The translations under genes and the position numbers were made by a program. Shown here piece after piece: positions 26,996 through 36,000 of a stretch of 64,000 nt of DNA (the stretch's first letter is position 1; each line of letters starts with the position of its first letter). Source of the DNA: VGNY01 sp964549635. Its GTDB lineage: Bacteria; Chloroflexota; Dehalococcoidia; GIF9; UBA5629. The notes below the pieces were generated by a model. That model saw nothing but the letters and a program-made list of their open reading frames with translations, ran no database searches and was not told the origin of the DNA. The DNA lies in assembly GCA_964549635.1 (NCBI GenBank), contig CAZJVJ010000007.1, positions 1 to 64,000 of the forward strand, read 5' to 3'.

Positions 26996-28276
26996 TTAAG
27001 CCAGAGCCCTGGTGGCTACCAATTCAGAGATGCTGGTTACCTCGATATTTAAGCCGTAGTGCTCACTTAACTCTTTAATTTGATGACGGCAGTTATCACA
27101 GGAGGTGGCGACTACCTTAGCTCCGGTCTGGCGAATTTGGTCTGACTTGAGTTTTCCAGCATTCAGGCGTATATCAGTCCACTCCGGTACTGTAACCAAG
27201 CCACTCCCGGCACCACAGCAATAGCTGTGTATGCGGTTAGGTGTCATCTCGCGAAAGTCTCCAGTTACTGCCCGTATGACGCGGCGTGGTTCCTCAAGTA
27301 GACCGCCCTTACGCCCCAGATTGCACGAATCATGGTAGGTGATCGGCTTACCATCTGTGGACGGGTTGACTGGCAGTCTACCTTCACGGACATACTCGTC
27401 CAGCACTTCAATTATGTTGCGCACCCCAAAGGGCAGTGGATAACCAAGCCATTTTGGGATTTCCCAGCGCATTGCGGTATAGCCATGGCCGCATTCTGTG
27501 ATAACCATCTCCTGTACCTTCAATGTTTCGGCTTCCCCTATGATACGCTGGGCAATGCGTTTTGCTTTAGTAACATCGCCTAGGAAAACGGCGTAGTTGG
27601 CTGTATCAAACATGCTTAAAGTCCACGATTCCTGGGCGATGTTGAAGATTATTGCCTGGGGAATAATGGTATGGGCTCCGGCTAAAGGTACGTAAAGAAA
27701 CCGTGCACCCTTCTGGCCTACCGGTATCTTGGCTTTGGAGCTGCCAAGTTGGTCTTGTACTTCCTTCTCCAGCTCTTTCACCTGGTCTAGGAAGATGTCG
27801 CGAAAGAGGTCTGCGTTCTCCTCTTTGGCGATGGCAGCATTGGCTATTTCTACGAGCATCTCCGGGCTGTGTCCGGTTGCAGTAGCCACTGACCTCATCA
27901 CCCTCATGATTTCGGCTGTCTCCACGCCAAAAGGGCATTCGAAGGTGCAACGATGGCATAAAGTACAGCCGGCAAAGGCAGTCTGTGCTAGTTCAGAGAG
28001 CACTTCTTCTGGTGCTGACCTAGCGCCAAACCAGCCGGGAAAGAGACGACCGACAGGATCGAGAAACCTACGATAAATGCGTCTGACCTGTTCCGCCCTG
28101 TAATATGGTGTGTGCTCAATCTTCGGGTTGGAGCGGTAGTAATGACAACTCTCTGTGCAGATGCCGCAGCGGACGCATACCTCAAGTGCAGCCAGCACAC
28201 GGCGGTCGACCAACTCCGCCAGCATTTTCCTGGCGACAGCAAGTTTGTTCTGTTCAGTGATATCAGAGCCGGTCAT
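26996..28276 (-). CDS. HdrD/DsrK-like iron-sulfur oxidoreductase subunit
   Basis: 426-residue cytoplasmic electron-transfer protein. Two [4Fe-4S] sites: Cys34, 37, 40, 44 (CVRCGICTESC) and Cys104, 107, 110, 114 (CTLCHRCTFECP). They are followed by two CCG-like half domains, the first around ECGHGYTAMRW and the second with HDSCNLGRKGG and SYCCGAGSG, as in heterodisulfide reductase HdrD, DsrK and TmcB, where they hold a noncubane cluster or act on disulfides. It follows the NarI/DsrM-like gene by 5 bp; the two form a membrane-bound quinol- or heme-linked thiol/disulfide module. Placed with tusA and dsrE, a sulfur-related substrate is inferred. Confidence 0.85.
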   Translation of the reverse strand: MTGSDITEQNKLAVARKMLAELVDRRVLAALEVCVRCGICTESCHYYRSNPKIEHTPYYRAEQVRRIYRRFLDPVGRLFPGWFGARSAPEEVLSELAQTAFAGCTLCHRCTFECPFGVETAEIMRVMRSVATATGHSPEMLVEIANAAIAKEENADLFRDIFLDQVKELEKEVQDQLGSSKAKIPVGQKGARFLYVPLAGAHTIIPQAIIFNIAQESWTLSMFDTANYAVFLGDVTKAKRIAQRIIGEAETLKVQEMVITECGHGYTAMRWEIPKWLGYPLPFGVRNIIEVLDEYVREGRLPVNPSTDGKPITYHDSCNLGRKGGLLEEPRRVIRAVTGDFREMTPNRIHSYCCGAGSGLVTVPEWTDIRLNAGKLKSDQIRQTGAKVVATSCDNCRHQIKELSEHYGLNIEVTSISELVATRALA

Positions 28277-28281
28277 TTTTA

Positions 28282-28902
28282 TTATTCCAGTACACCGCGG
28301 CGTCCAAATGTCAGACCTAAGAATACACGAACGTAGAAAAAGTAAATGAAGTGCCTTAGCTTGCCAAAGGGCGCGTAAGCCATGGTAAGCCCTGAGATAA
28401 TCCAGAAGACGGGTAGATAATCTGTCAGGTAGGTAGACATCGCTGCAGATGCCAGGAATAACGATGTCAGTGCCAAGGCAAAGTAGTCGTCAGGTGTGCT
28501 GAGAAGCCGCATGATAGGGTCGGCAAGCCGCATCCCGAAACCAACCAGTCCCGCGATGGTGCCTATACTAAACAGGAGTCCTAGGGAAAGACGCAGTGGT
28601 TCTGGTATCTGTGGCAACCACAGGGCGGCTACCAGATATGCTGGAGCCAGGAAAATGGCGATATGGAAGATGACACCACGGACGTAGGCTATCCAGTGTA
28701 TGCGGGCGCTCTCCTTGGCCCACGGAGCCATACCAGAGGTAAAAGACCAGAGTACTCCTTTGACTGGTGAGCCTTTGATGGGTGCCAGCTCGGCGTTGTA
28801 ATGATGGCGTTGCGCAGCCATCATAATGGCTATTGTGCCTGATAAAAAGATAGCAGCACCGCCCAAGACCATCCCTGCCGCCACTGTCTGTACGGTGCTC
28901 AT
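28282..28902 (-). CDS. NarI/DsrM-like membrane subunit
   Basis: 206-residue membrane protein with about five transmembrane helices (about 7-30, 72-95, 103-125, 140-160, 165-185). Histidines in the helical part, such as IHWIAYVRGVIFHIAIF and KLRHFIYFF, are candidates for heme b ligands, as in the respiratory nitrate reductase gamma family and DsrM/HmeC/TmcC. It probably passes electrons between the quinone pool and the HdrD/DsrK-like partner encoded 5 bp downstream. Its start overlaps tusA by 4 bp, which supports one operon. Exact partner and direction of electron flow are unknown. Confidence 0.75.
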   Translation of the reverse strand: MSTVQTVAAGMVLGGAAIFLSGTIAIMMAAQRHHYNAELAPIKGSPVKGVLWSFTSGMAPWAKESARIHWIAYVRGVIFHIAIFLAPAYLVAALWLPQIPEPLRLSLGLLFSIGTIAGLVGFGMRLADPIMRLLSTPDDYFALALTSLFLASAAMSTYLTDYLPVFWIISGLTMAYAPFGKLRHFIYFFYVRVFLGLTFGRRGVLE

Positions 28903-29141
28903 TTAGTTTTCCTTACGAAGAACTTTATTACCTTACCCTCGCGCTCCATGGCCAGTAGCTCGTTGCCGGTGCTTTTCGTCCAGGCTGGTATGTCGGCAAG
29001 AACGCCGGGGTCGGTGGCTGTAGCCTCCAGTATACCGCCGACGGGAAGATTCTTTATTGCTTGACTGACTTTAACTACTGGAATTGGGCATAGAAGACCC
29101 TCTAGATTTAGTTTCATATCTGCCTTGATTTCTTGCGGCAC
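28899..29141 (-). CDS. tusA: TusA family sulfurtransferase
   Basis: 80-residue SirA/TusA-like carrier that holds sulfur as a persulfide. The hallmark CPxP appears in GLLCPIPVVK (Cys about residue 18), and the fold continues through VGGILEATATDPGVLADIP and the C-terminal strand. Start is a GTG at 29141 with a GGAGGG ribosome site about 7 bases upstream. It lies between a DsrE-family gene and the membrane subunit gene (4-bp overlap), a sulfur-relay arrangement seen in many anaerobes. Likely role is delivering sulfur to, or receiving it from, the downstream redox complex. Confidence 0.9.
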   Translation of the reverse strand: MPQEIKADMKLNLEGLLCPIPVVKVSQAIKNLPVGGILEATATDPGVLADIPAWTKSTGNELLAMEREGKVIKFFVRKTK

Positions 29142-29161
29142 TTAATGCCCTCCTTTGAGCG

Positions 29162-29638
29162 TTATATGAATAGTGTTACCTTGGAGCGGAATGCTTTCTC
29201 CAGCATTGTGGCTACTCCGCAGGACTCTTCAATCCCATCAATCAAATGCTCTCGCTTTATCTCCATGACCTGCATGCTCATCTCACAGGGTAAAAGTTTA
29301 ACACCCAAATCAATGGCGGTTTGTCGCAGTTCTTCCAGAGGGCTTATTTTATGCTCCTTCATCATCTGCTTGAACATCCAGCGACCAATGCCACCGAAGT
29401 TGAAGCGCGAGGGGCCAATGCGGTTGATACCGCCTCGATTCATAAGGCCCATCATGCGACCGAAAAAGCTCTTGCCCGTCAGGTTTCCCTTTTGGATCGC
29501 CTTTATTCCCCAGAAAGTAAAAAACATGCTGGTTTCCTTACCAGCCGCGGCTGCCCCGATGGCGATGTTAAAAGCAGCCATGACCTTGTCCATGTCGCCA
29601 CTGAATAGCACTATGGTCACTCCATCATTTTTCTCCAT
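29162..29638 (-). CDS. DsrE/DsrF-like (DsrE2-type) sulfur-carrier protein
   Basis: 158-residue protein of the DsrE/DrsH superfamily: N-terminal strand TIVLFSGDMDKVMAAFNIAIGAAAAG, a TMFFTFWG-like strand, a long insertion with GRMMGLMNRGG typical of the DsrE2/peroxiredoxin-family group, and the conserved cysteine in LLPCEMSMQVM (about residue 117) followed by GIEESCGVATM. Members bind sulfur or carry it with TusA. It is 20 bp upstream of tusA and about 100 bp downstream of the arsR-type regulator. Membrane association is possible for the family but no clear helix is seen. Confidence 0.82.
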   Translation of the reverse strand: MEKNDGVTIVLFSGDMDKVMAAFNIAIGAAAAGKETSMFFTFWGIKAIQKGNLTGKSFFGRMMGLMNRGGINRIGPSRFNFGGIGRWMFKQMMKEHKISPLEELRQTAIDLGVKLLPCEMSMQVMEIKREHLIDGIEESCGVATMLEKAFRSKVTLFI

Positions 29639-29734
29639 TTCTCTCCTTTCATATCGTTTGTACGATTTTTATCTCGGCACAGTGCGGGCCTCAAGCGCCT
29701 GTTATAACATGTGACTTGAAACCTCCCTTCCTGT

Positions 29735-30067
29735 TTAACGTATAAGCCCTTCAGCCAACTTTCTGTTCTTTTCTATCTGGTTTAGAAGTATCTGATGCAT
29801 CATGTCACAGGCATCGCCTATCTTAGGGTCGCTCAGGCTATAGTATACACTCGTCCTCTCGCGGCGGTGCCTTAACACCCCTCTATCCCTGAGAATTGCC
29901 AGATGTCTGGAGATAACTGCCTGGGGTATTTCCAATACCCGTGCCAGTTCGCCAACCGTCTTCTCGCCTCTGCGTAGCTCATCGATGATGAGAAGCCTCT
30001 TAGGGTCGGCAAAGGTCTTGCATAGCTCCGCCTTCAGACGGTACAGCTCGAGGTCAGGCCTTATCAA
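29735..30067 (-). CDS. ArsR family transcriptional regulator
   Basis: 110-residue winged helix-turn-helix repressor. The DNA-reading region is VGELARVLEIPQAVISRHLAILRDRGVLRHRRERTSVYYSL (about 38-78, shown in parts by these residues). Cysteines at about 16 and 86 flank the domain in the N-terminal and C-terminal dimer helices; they could bind metal or sense persulfide, but this is inference. Start is a TTG at 30067 with AGGTG upstream. It is the first gene of the arsR-dsrE-tusA-membrane-HdrD-like group, with an operator-like AT-rich repeat at the promoter, so it probably represses its own operon. Confidence 0.88.
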   Translation of the reverse strand: MIRPDLELYRLKAELCKTFADPKRLLIIDELRRGEKTVGELARVLEIPQAVISRHLAILRDRGVLRHRRERTSVYYSLSDPKIGDACDMMHQILLNQIEKNRKLAEGLIR

Positions 30068-30085
30068 AGTACACCTGCATAAGCA

Positions 30086-30106
30086 TTGATATATTCATAT
30101 ATATAA
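30086..30106. promoter_or_regulatory. Operator-like AT-rich inverted repeat
   Basis: Imperfect inverted repeat centred on TC at 30095-30096 (TTGATATAT and ATATATATAA arms). It lies at the expected transcription start of the ArsR-type gene, immediately after the -10 box on the minus strand, where a repressor would block initiation. The assignment is positional. Confidence 0.45.
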
Positions 30107-30135
30107 CTATAACAAAAGACTTTAGAACTTGTCAA
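30106..30135 (-). promoter_or_regulatory. Promoter of the arsR-dsrE-tusA operon
   Basis: Minus strand TTGACA (30130-30135), 18-base spacer, TATAGT (30106-30111), 38 bp upstream of the TTG start. The remaining gap to acs (30136-30274) contains a perfect 10-bp palindrome CCCACGTGGG at 30181-30190 of unknown meaning. Confidence 0.7.
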
Positions 30136-30274
30136 GCTTGTGTAAAGCATTTTAGATATAGCCTTCGGCCGTCATAACAGCCCACGTGGGAATAGGGCAA
30201 ACTGAGGGGCGAAAAGCTGACTTGCGGTGCCTTCGGGCGGCTGTAGCTATTGAGAGGTCAATCTTATTGTTGTT

Positions 30275-32197
30275 TTACATCCTTTTCTGGAGCTCTTCGT
30301 AGGCTTTCTTGACCTCTTGGACGGAGGCCTCGTCTTCCAGGGTGGTCAAATCGCCGAGCATAGTGCCACTGGCCACAGCTTTTAGGACTCGCCTCATAAT
30401 TTTGCCGCTTCTTGTCTTGGGTAATCTGGCAACGAGGTAGATTTCTTCAGGTGTAGCCACCGGGCCCAGCATTTTACGAATATGCTGCCTTATCTGTTCC
30501 TTAAGCTCCGACGATGGCTCTATGCCCTGCTTCAGCGTGGCGAAGACGACGATACTATCGCCTTTAACCGGGTCTGGCCTGCTGGTCGCGGCAGCCTCGA
30601 CTACCGCCTCATGCGATACAGCAGCATCTTCTATCTCAATGGTGCCTATTCGGTGTCCAGCTATTTTGAGGACTTCGTCAGCTCTGCCCAGAAGCCAAAA
30701 GTAGCCATCTTTATCCCTTATGGCATAGTCACCGGTGTAGAACATTCCAGGGAATTTGGACCAGTAAGTTTCTTTATATCTTTGTGGGTCTCCGTGGATG
30801 CCCATGAGCATACCTGGCCAGGGTGATTTTATGACCAGATAACCTTTTTCTCCCGGTGGTAGCGACTTGCCGTCCTCATCAACTATGTCGGCATTTACTC
30901 CGGGCAAAGGGAAGGTGGCTGAGCCCGGCTTAAGTGGTACCAGCTCTATGCCAGGGGTTGGCGATATCATTGTGCCACCTGTTTCAGTTTGCCACCAGGT
31001 GTCTACGATTGGGCATCTTTCGCCCCCAATGACCCTGTAATACCAGTGCCAAGCTTCGGGGTTTATAGCCTCTCCCACGCTTCCCAGCAGCTCTAGTGTG
31101 CTCAAGTTGTGCTTTTTGATTACATCTTCACCGTATTTCATCAGCATCCTGATGCCGGTGGGCGAGGTGTAGAATATAGTAACCCCGTATTTCTCTACGA
31201 TGTCCCACCATCTGTCTACTGAAGGGTAGTCGGGGGCTCCTTCATAAAGGACAATAGCGGCACCATGGCACAGTGGCCCATATACGATGGAGCTGTGCCC
31301 TGTCACCCAGCCAACATCGGCGGTGCACCAATAAACGGATTCCTCTTTAACATCGAAGACCCATTTGTAGCCGGAGTTTGTGAAAACAAGATAGCCGCCT
31401 GTGCTGTGTACAATACCCTTAGGTTTTCCGGTGGTTCCTGACGTATAAAGTATGTACAACGGGTGAGTGGCGTCGACCGGTTCGGCAGGCACGAAAGCAA
31501 CAGCCTCATCAAGCAACTCATGTAGCCAGTAATCCCGTCCTTGTTTCATATTTACGGGTATGCCTGCTCTTCTAGCCACGACTACCTTTTCAATAGAAGG
31601 TGACAGGCTTATTGCCTCGTCGCTGATATTCTTCAATTCCAGCGACTTGCCCCTTCTGAAACCGGCATCAGCTGTAACCAGGACCTTAGCCTGAATATCG
31701 TTGATTCTGTCAGCAAGGGCTTGTGCGCTGAATCCTGAGAATACCACAGTATGTGGGGCGCCAATTCTGGCGCAGGCTAGCATGAATATAGGCAGTTCTG
31801 GGATCATAGGCAAATAGAGGACTACCGTATCCCCCTTTCTAACACCTAAATTCAATAAGACAGATGCAAACTTGTTCACCCACCTGTAAAGAGTGGAATA
31901 GCTTAGGACTTGGCTATCGCCCATTTCCCCTTCCCAGTATATAGCAACCTTGCTCCTGCGCCAGGTCTTTACGTGTCGGTCGACGCACTGGTAACAGGCA
32001 TTCAACTTGCCGCCGACGAACCAGCGAGCAAATGGGGGCTGCCATTCAAGAACGGTATCCCAGGTCTTAAACCAGTCCAGCTTGCGAGCCTCTTCTGCCC
32101 AAAAGCGTTCAGGGTCTTGAAGTGAGCGGTTATACATATCTAAATATTTTTTGAATGGCCAGTACACAGATTCTGAAGGTAAAGAGGTACCCGTCAT
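30275..32197 (-). CDS. acs: Acetyl-CoA synthetase, AMP-forming
   Basis: 640-residue enzyme that makes acetyl-CoA from acetate, ATP and CoA through acetyl-AMP. The adenylation signature YILYTSGTTGKPKG is at about 253-266, the WWQTETGG block near 400, YTGDYAIRDKDGYFWLLGRADE near 505-525, and LPKTRSGKIMRR at the C-terminus with the catalytic, acetylation-target Lys at about 599. The length is standard for Acs. Together with the ADP-forming acyl-CoA synthetase alpha proteins it gives the cell two energetically different routes between acetate and acetyl-CoA. It starts 19 bp after the stop of the radical SAM gene, so co-transcription is likely. Confidence 0.96.
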   Translation of the reverse strand: MTGTSLPSESVYWPFKKYLDMYNRSLQDPERFWAEEARKLDWFKTWDTVLEWQPPFARWFVGGKLNACYQCVDRHVKTWRRSKVAIYWEGEMGDSQVLSYSTLYRWVNKFASVLLNLGVRKGDTVVLYLPMIPELPIFMLACARIGAPHTVVFSGFSAQALADRINDIQAKVLVTADAGFRRGKSLELKNISDEAISLSPSIEKVVVARRAGIPVNMKQGRDYWLHELLDEAVAFVPAEPVDATHPLYILYTSGTTGKPKGIVHSTGGYLVFTNSGYKWVFDVKEESVYWCTADVGWVTGHSSIVYGPLCHGAAIVLYEGAPDYPSVDRWWDIVEKYGVTIFYTSPTGIRMLMKYGEDVIKKHNLSTLELLGSVGEAINPEAWHWYYRVIGGERCPIVDTWWQTETGGTMISPTPGIELVPLKPGSATFPLPGVNADIVDEDGKSLPPGEKGYLVIKSPWPGMLMGIHGDPQRYKETYWSKFPGMFYTGDYAIRDKDGYFWLLGRADEVLKIAGHRIGTIEIEDAAVSHEAVVEAAATSRPDPVKGDSIVVFATLKQGIEPSSELKEQIRQHIRKMLGPVATPEEIYLVARLPKTRSGKIMRRVLKAVASGTMLGDLTTLEDEASVQEVKKAYEELQKRM

Positions 32198-32215
32198 TTT
32201 TCTCCTTTTTAATTC

Positions 32216-34048
32216 CTATTTCACAGTTAGTTTCTTAAATTTCTGCTGGCAATCTGGATGTCCATTTTGAAGTCCGCAGACGTTACAATTACTGTTCCGG
32301 CAGTCAGGAGTTTCTTTGCCTTGCCACATATTGTGATATTCCATCTCTAAAAATGCTGCTGATACTCCAATATCAATATGTTTCCACGGTAGTAGTTCGT
32401 CCAATGGTCTTTGTCGATTAGCGTAGAAAGCAGGGTCAAGCCCGTTTTCTTGGAAAGCGCGCAACCAGTTATTATAGTTAAAACATTCGTGCCAGGCGTC
32501 CAACTTGCTGCCCAATTCCCAGGCTCTATGGATAACCTTTCCCAGCCTTCGGTCGCCCCGTGATAACACAGCCTCAAGCTGACTGATTTTAGTATCTTGC
32601 CATGAAAGGTGTATACCAGCTCGATGTAGGCCTCGTTTGAGTAAGTCATGCTTTGGAACTAGCTCTTGTTCAGTGTCCTGAGCCAGCCATTGACAGGGAG
32701 TATGTGGTTTGGGGACAAAGGTAGCGACACTAACTCTTAGTCTGGGCGATTTATGCCCGGATTTTCTGCCTAGCTGGCCGATTTTAGTTACCAAGTCCAC
32801 CATACCCTTTATATCATCAATCGTTTCGGTGGGTAGTCCTACCATAAAATACAATTTCAGGTTCAGCCAGCCTTTGGCGAAGGCTGCGGCAAAGGTGTCA
32901 AGTATTGTCTCTTCAGAGACATGTTTGTTTATCAACTGCCTAAGCCTTTCGGTTCCGGCTTCAGGAGCGAAGGTCAGAGTGGTCTTGCGGCGGTATGGCA
33001 AGGACTCGATCAGCTCTATCGAGGATGTGTCCAGTCGGAGGCTAGGTAAAGAGATGGCAAGGTTATCCTGGTAATATTTGGTTGACAGCCTGCGAACCAG
33101 GTCGCTTATGTTGTGGTAATCGCCGGTGCTCAAAGAGACCAAGGATACCTCGGTGTAACCACAATTAGTTACAAGTTCTTCTATAGCTTCAAGTACTTCT
33201 GGGACAGTCAGTTCACGGACTGGGCGGTAGATCATACCCGCCTGACAGAAGCGGCAACCTCGGCTACAGCCACGCTGGATTTCAATAGCTCCCCGATCAT
33301 GGATTATTTCGATGTAAGGGACTACGGGCATCGTAACCGGGTATGGCAGCCTGGTCACTATCTGCCTTTCAATAGTTGGCTTGGCTTCAGTCACTTTCGG
33401 TGTAATTGAGGCTACGGTGCCATCTTCATGGTAGTCCACCCTATATAAACTCGGTACATATATGCCGGAAAGTTTTGCCGCCTGTAGCAGCAATTGATTC
33501 TTGCTGCCCCTGTAGGCCCTGAAGACTTCTAGAAATGTCAATATCGTCTCTTCAGCCTCGCCGATTACAAACAGGTCGATAAAATCGGACATAGGCTCGG
33601 GATTGAGAACGCAGCTACCTCCGGCAATGATCAGGGGATATGAATCATTTCGCTGGTAGCTGAAAAGCGGGATTTGAGCCAAATCAAGCATATTCAACAC
33701 ATTGGTATAGGTGAGTTCATAGCCGAGCGAAAAGCCAACGATATCGAAGTCTCTGAGGGGGTGCTTAGTTTCCAGGCTAAAGAGCGGGATGTTATGCTTT
33801 CGAAGTAGCGCTTCCATGTCCACCCAAGGTGTATAGACCCTTTCGGCAAGGACATCAGGTTGTTCGTTTAGAATTTTATAGAGTATCGGCAACGCCAGGT
33901 TTGACATGCCTACCTCGTAGATGTCAGGAAAAGCTAAAGCAATTCGAATTGGTGTTGCCCTCCAGTCTTTCACAAAAGTATTCCATTCACCCCCGGTGTA
34001 GCGAGCGGGCTTGGACACTTCATACAGAATATCATGCAAAGATTTCAT
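32216..34048 (-). CDS. B12-binding-domain radical SAM protein (TIGR03960 family type)
   Basis: 610 residues. A cobalamin-binding-like N-terminal domain (about 30-190) has PDIYEVGMSNLALPILYKIL and the GFSLGYELTYTNVL stretch; the radical SAM core has RGCSRGCRFCQAG with Cys261, 265 and 268 binding the [4Fe-4S] cluster. The C-terminal tail has a second cysteine group, NSNCNVCGLQNG. The pattern fits TIGR03960, uncharacterised proteins often followed in other genomes by a TIGR03936 (DUF2344) gene; that partner is not here. Function unknown, perhaps RNA modification. Transcribed away from the acetyl-CoA pathway operon. Confidence 0.85.
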   Translation of the reverse strand: MKSLHDILYEVSKPARYTGGEWNTFVKDWRATPIRIALAFPDIYEVGMSNLALPILYKILNEQPDVLAERVYTPWVDMEALLRKHNIPLFSLETKHPLRDFDIVGFSLGYELTYTNVLNMLDLAQIPLFSYQRNDSYPLIIAGGSCVLNPEPMSDFIDLFVIGEAEETILTFLEVFRAYRGSKNQLLLQAAKLSGIYVPSLYRVDYHEDGTVASITPKVTEAKPTIERQIVTRLPYPVTMPVVPYIEIIHDRGAIEIQRGCSRGCRFCQAGMIYRPVRELTVPEVLEAIEELVTNCGYTEVSLVSLSTGDYHNISDLVRRLSTKYYQDNLAISLPSLRLDTSSIELIESLPYRRKTTLTFAPEAGTERLRQLINKHVSEETILDTFAAAFAKGWLNLKLYFMVGLPTETIDDIKGMVDLVTKIGQLGRKSGHKSPRLRVSVATFVPKPHTPCQWLAQDTEQELVPKHDLLKRGLHRAGIHLSWQDTKISQLEAVLSRGDRRLGKVIHRAWELGSKLDAWHECFNYNNWLRAFQENGLDPAFYANRQRPLDELLPWKHIDIGVSAAFLEMEYHNMWQGKETPDCRNSNCNVCGLQNGHPDCQQKFKKLTVK

Positions 34049-34124
34049 AGCTATTACCTTGTTTGGCTGTTCAATTATAGCTTTTGTTGATTCTTATTTT
34101 CCACTATTTTAGGTACAAATGCTG

Positions 34125-34153
34125 TTGACGACTATATGAACAGATGCTAAAAT
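34125..34153 (+). promoter_or_regulatory. Promoter of the CODH/ACS operon
   Basis: TTGACG (34125-34130), 17-base spacer, TAAAAT (34148-34153), 36 bp before the acsE ATG, which follows an AGGGGGG ribosome site. Confidence 0.65.
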
Positions 34154-34189
34154 ACAGCGCTGGTTTCCTAATCTGCTAGGGGGGCTTAA

Positions 34190-35068
34190 ATGGTTTTAAT
34201 CGGTGAAAGTATTCATATTATTTCGAAGCGTGTCAGCGATGCTGTCAAGGAACGTAATCCCAAGGTAATTCAGGAGCTGGCTAAAGCGCAGGCTGATGCT
34301 GGTGCTGATTACATAGACCTGAACTTAGGGCCGGCGAAGAAGGACCCGGAAGAGATGACCCAGTGGCTGGTAAATATGGTACAGGAAGTTACTGATTTAC
34401 CTATATCTGTAGACACGCTGAACCCAATAGCTATGGAAGCGGGTCTTAAGGTCTGCAAGAAAAGGCCTTTACTAAATTCAGCCTCGGGAAGGACCGACAG
34501 CAAAGAGCAGATGTTGCCTCTGGCCAAGAAATACAATACTGATGTAGTCATATCAGTGCTTACCGACAAAGGTTGCCCGCCGGATGTTGATTCCAGAATA
34601 GAGAGCATTATGGAGACGGTTGCCTATGCCAATGAGCTTGGTATACCTAACGAAGATATCTGGGTTGACCCTATAATTTTGCCGGTAAGCGCTGACCAGA
34701 AACAGGTCAGAGAGGCTTTGGAGTTTATAGGGATGCTGGCTGATTTACTACCAGGTGTGAAATCTACCGTGGGATTGTCGAATGTGTCCAACGGGACACC
34801 AGAGCATCTAAGGGGAATACTCAACCGAACCTATATGGTGATGCTCGGGAGAAAAGGGTTATATTCTGCTATCGCAGATGTACTGGATGAGGAGCTTGTA
34901 CTTTTGAATCGAGGTCAGCTTCCACATATTGTCGACCTTATTTATAGGACGATGGACGGAGAGACTATTGATTTAGCTTCCTTGTCCAAGCAGGAGCAAG
35001 ATTATGTAAAGACCACCAAAGTGCTCATGGGTGAGACACTTTATTCTCATGCCTGGCTTGAGGGTTAG
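34190..35068 (+). CDS. acsE: Methyl-THF:corrinoid iron-sulfur protein methyltransferase
   Basis: 292-residue pterin-binding TIM barrel that moves the methyl group from methyltetrahydrofolate to the cobalt of the corrinoid protein. Visible pterin-site segments are ADYIDLNLGPAKKD (about 40-53), PISVDTLNP (about 71-79) and the SASGR turn (about 95-99); WVDPIILPVS and GLSNVSNG complete the barrel pattern of the AcsE/MeTr group. The length is a little over the 262 residues of Moorella AcsE, the extra being at the C-terminus. First gene of the acsE-cdhD-cdhA operon, which supports AcsE over the other pterin methyltransferases. Confidence 0.92.
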   Translation: MVLIGESIHIISKRVSDAVKERNPKVIQELAKAQADAGADYIDLNLGPAKKDPEEMTQWLVNMVQEVTDLPISVDTLNPIAMEAGLKVCKKRPLLNSASGRTDSKEQMLPLAKKYNTDVVISVLTDKGCPPDVDSRIESIMETVAYANELGIPNEDIWVDPIILPVSADQKQVREALEFIGMLADLLPGVKSTVGLSNVSNGTPEHLRGILNRTYMVMLGRKGLYSAIADVLDEELVLLNRGQLPHIVDLIYRTMDGETIDLASLSKQEQDYVKTTKVLMGETLYSHAWLEG

Positions 35069-35092
35069 GATTTTAAGCTAAAGGAGTGAGTG

Positions 35093-35998
35093 ATGCAATA
35101 CAAAGCACCATTGGAGACTTATACTGGCAAAGTGGCTGAGGTGACTATCGGGAAGGGAGAGAAAGCTTTAAAAATAGGAGGGGAGAGTGTTCTCCCCTTT
35201 CATTTTTTCGAGGGAAAAATCGAGAACCCTCCTCGAGTGGCTTTAGAAGTCCTTGATTGCATGCCCAAGGATTGGAGTGAATGGGAGCTTGAGCCACTTA
35301 GAGACGTGGTTGGTGACCCGGTGGCATGGGCGAAAAAATGTCTGGATATTGGTGCTGACCTTGTTTGTCTGCGGTTGTTGAGTACTGACCCTGCAGGGGA
35401 GAATGCACCAGCTGATAAAGCTGCTGCTGTGGTAAAGCAGGTAGCATTGGCGATAAAATCGCCGCTTATTGTATACGGCTCCGGCGATGAGGCGAAAGAT
35501 GTTGAGGTGCTGACCAAGGTGGCTGAGGTATGCAAGGGTGAAGGTCTACTGTTAGGGCCGGTGGCTAAGGAAAACTATGAGCCTATAAGCAAGGCAGCTC
35601 TGGAGCACGGGCATTGCATAATCGCTCAGTCCCCGTTGGACATAAACTTGGAGAAGGAATTAAATGTGAAGCTGCTGAAGACATTCCCCAGGGAGCGCAT
35701 AGTGATTGACCCGCTAAGCTCGCCCTTGGGTTATGGGATGGAATACAGCTTTACCATCATCGAGAGAACCAAGCAGATCGGTATCATTTTTGGCGACAAT
35801 ACCATGCAAATGCCGATTATTGCCGATTTGGGTAGTGAATGCGCCCGGACTAAGCAGGCAAAGGAAAACAAGAAGCAAGGTCTTCTATGGGAATGCATCA
35901 CCGCCCTCAGCCTTCTCCTGGCTGGGGCTAATATTCTCGTGCTGAGACAGCCAGAAAGCTTGAAGTTGATAAAAGAAGTCATTGAAGGTAAAATCTAA
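35093..35998 (+). CDS. cdhD: CO dehydrogenase/acetyl-CoA synthase delta subunit (corrinoid protein small subunit)
   Basis: 301-residue TIM-barrel protein that, with CdhE, forms the corrinoid iron-sulfur protein carrying the methyl group to CdhC. The start ATG at 35093 has AAGGAG six bases before it; an overlapping GTG at 35090 is less likely. Family landmarks: PFHFFEGKIENPPRVALEV (about 36-54), VYGSGDEAKDVEVL, DPLSSPLGYGMEYSFTIIER (about 202-221). It lacks cysteine clusters, as expected, since the [4Fe-4S] site is in CdhE. Lies 24 bp after acsE. The archaeal-type neighbours justify the cdhD symbol rather than acsD. Confidence 0.93.
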   Translation: MQYKAPLETYTGKVAEVTIGKGEKALKIGGESVLPFHFFEGKIENPPRVALEVLDCMPKDWSEWELEPLRDVVGDPVAWAKKCLDIGADLVCLRLLSTDPAGENAPADKAAAVVKQVALAIKSPLIVYGSGDEAKDVEVLTKVAEVCKGEGLLLGPVAKENYEPISKAALEHGHCIIAQSPLDINLEKELNVKLLKTFPRERIVIDPLSSPLGYGMEYSFTIIERTKQIGIIFGDNTMQMPIIADLGSECARTKQAKENKKQGLLWECITALSLLLAGANILVLRQPESLKLIKEVIEGKI

Positions 35999-36000
35999 CA

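Noticed and set aside
30181..30190. Palindrome CCCACGTGGG as a regulator site for acs
   Set aside because: It lies downstream of the acs stop, about 45 bp upstream of the arsR promoter, and is a single short copy; no evidence for function.
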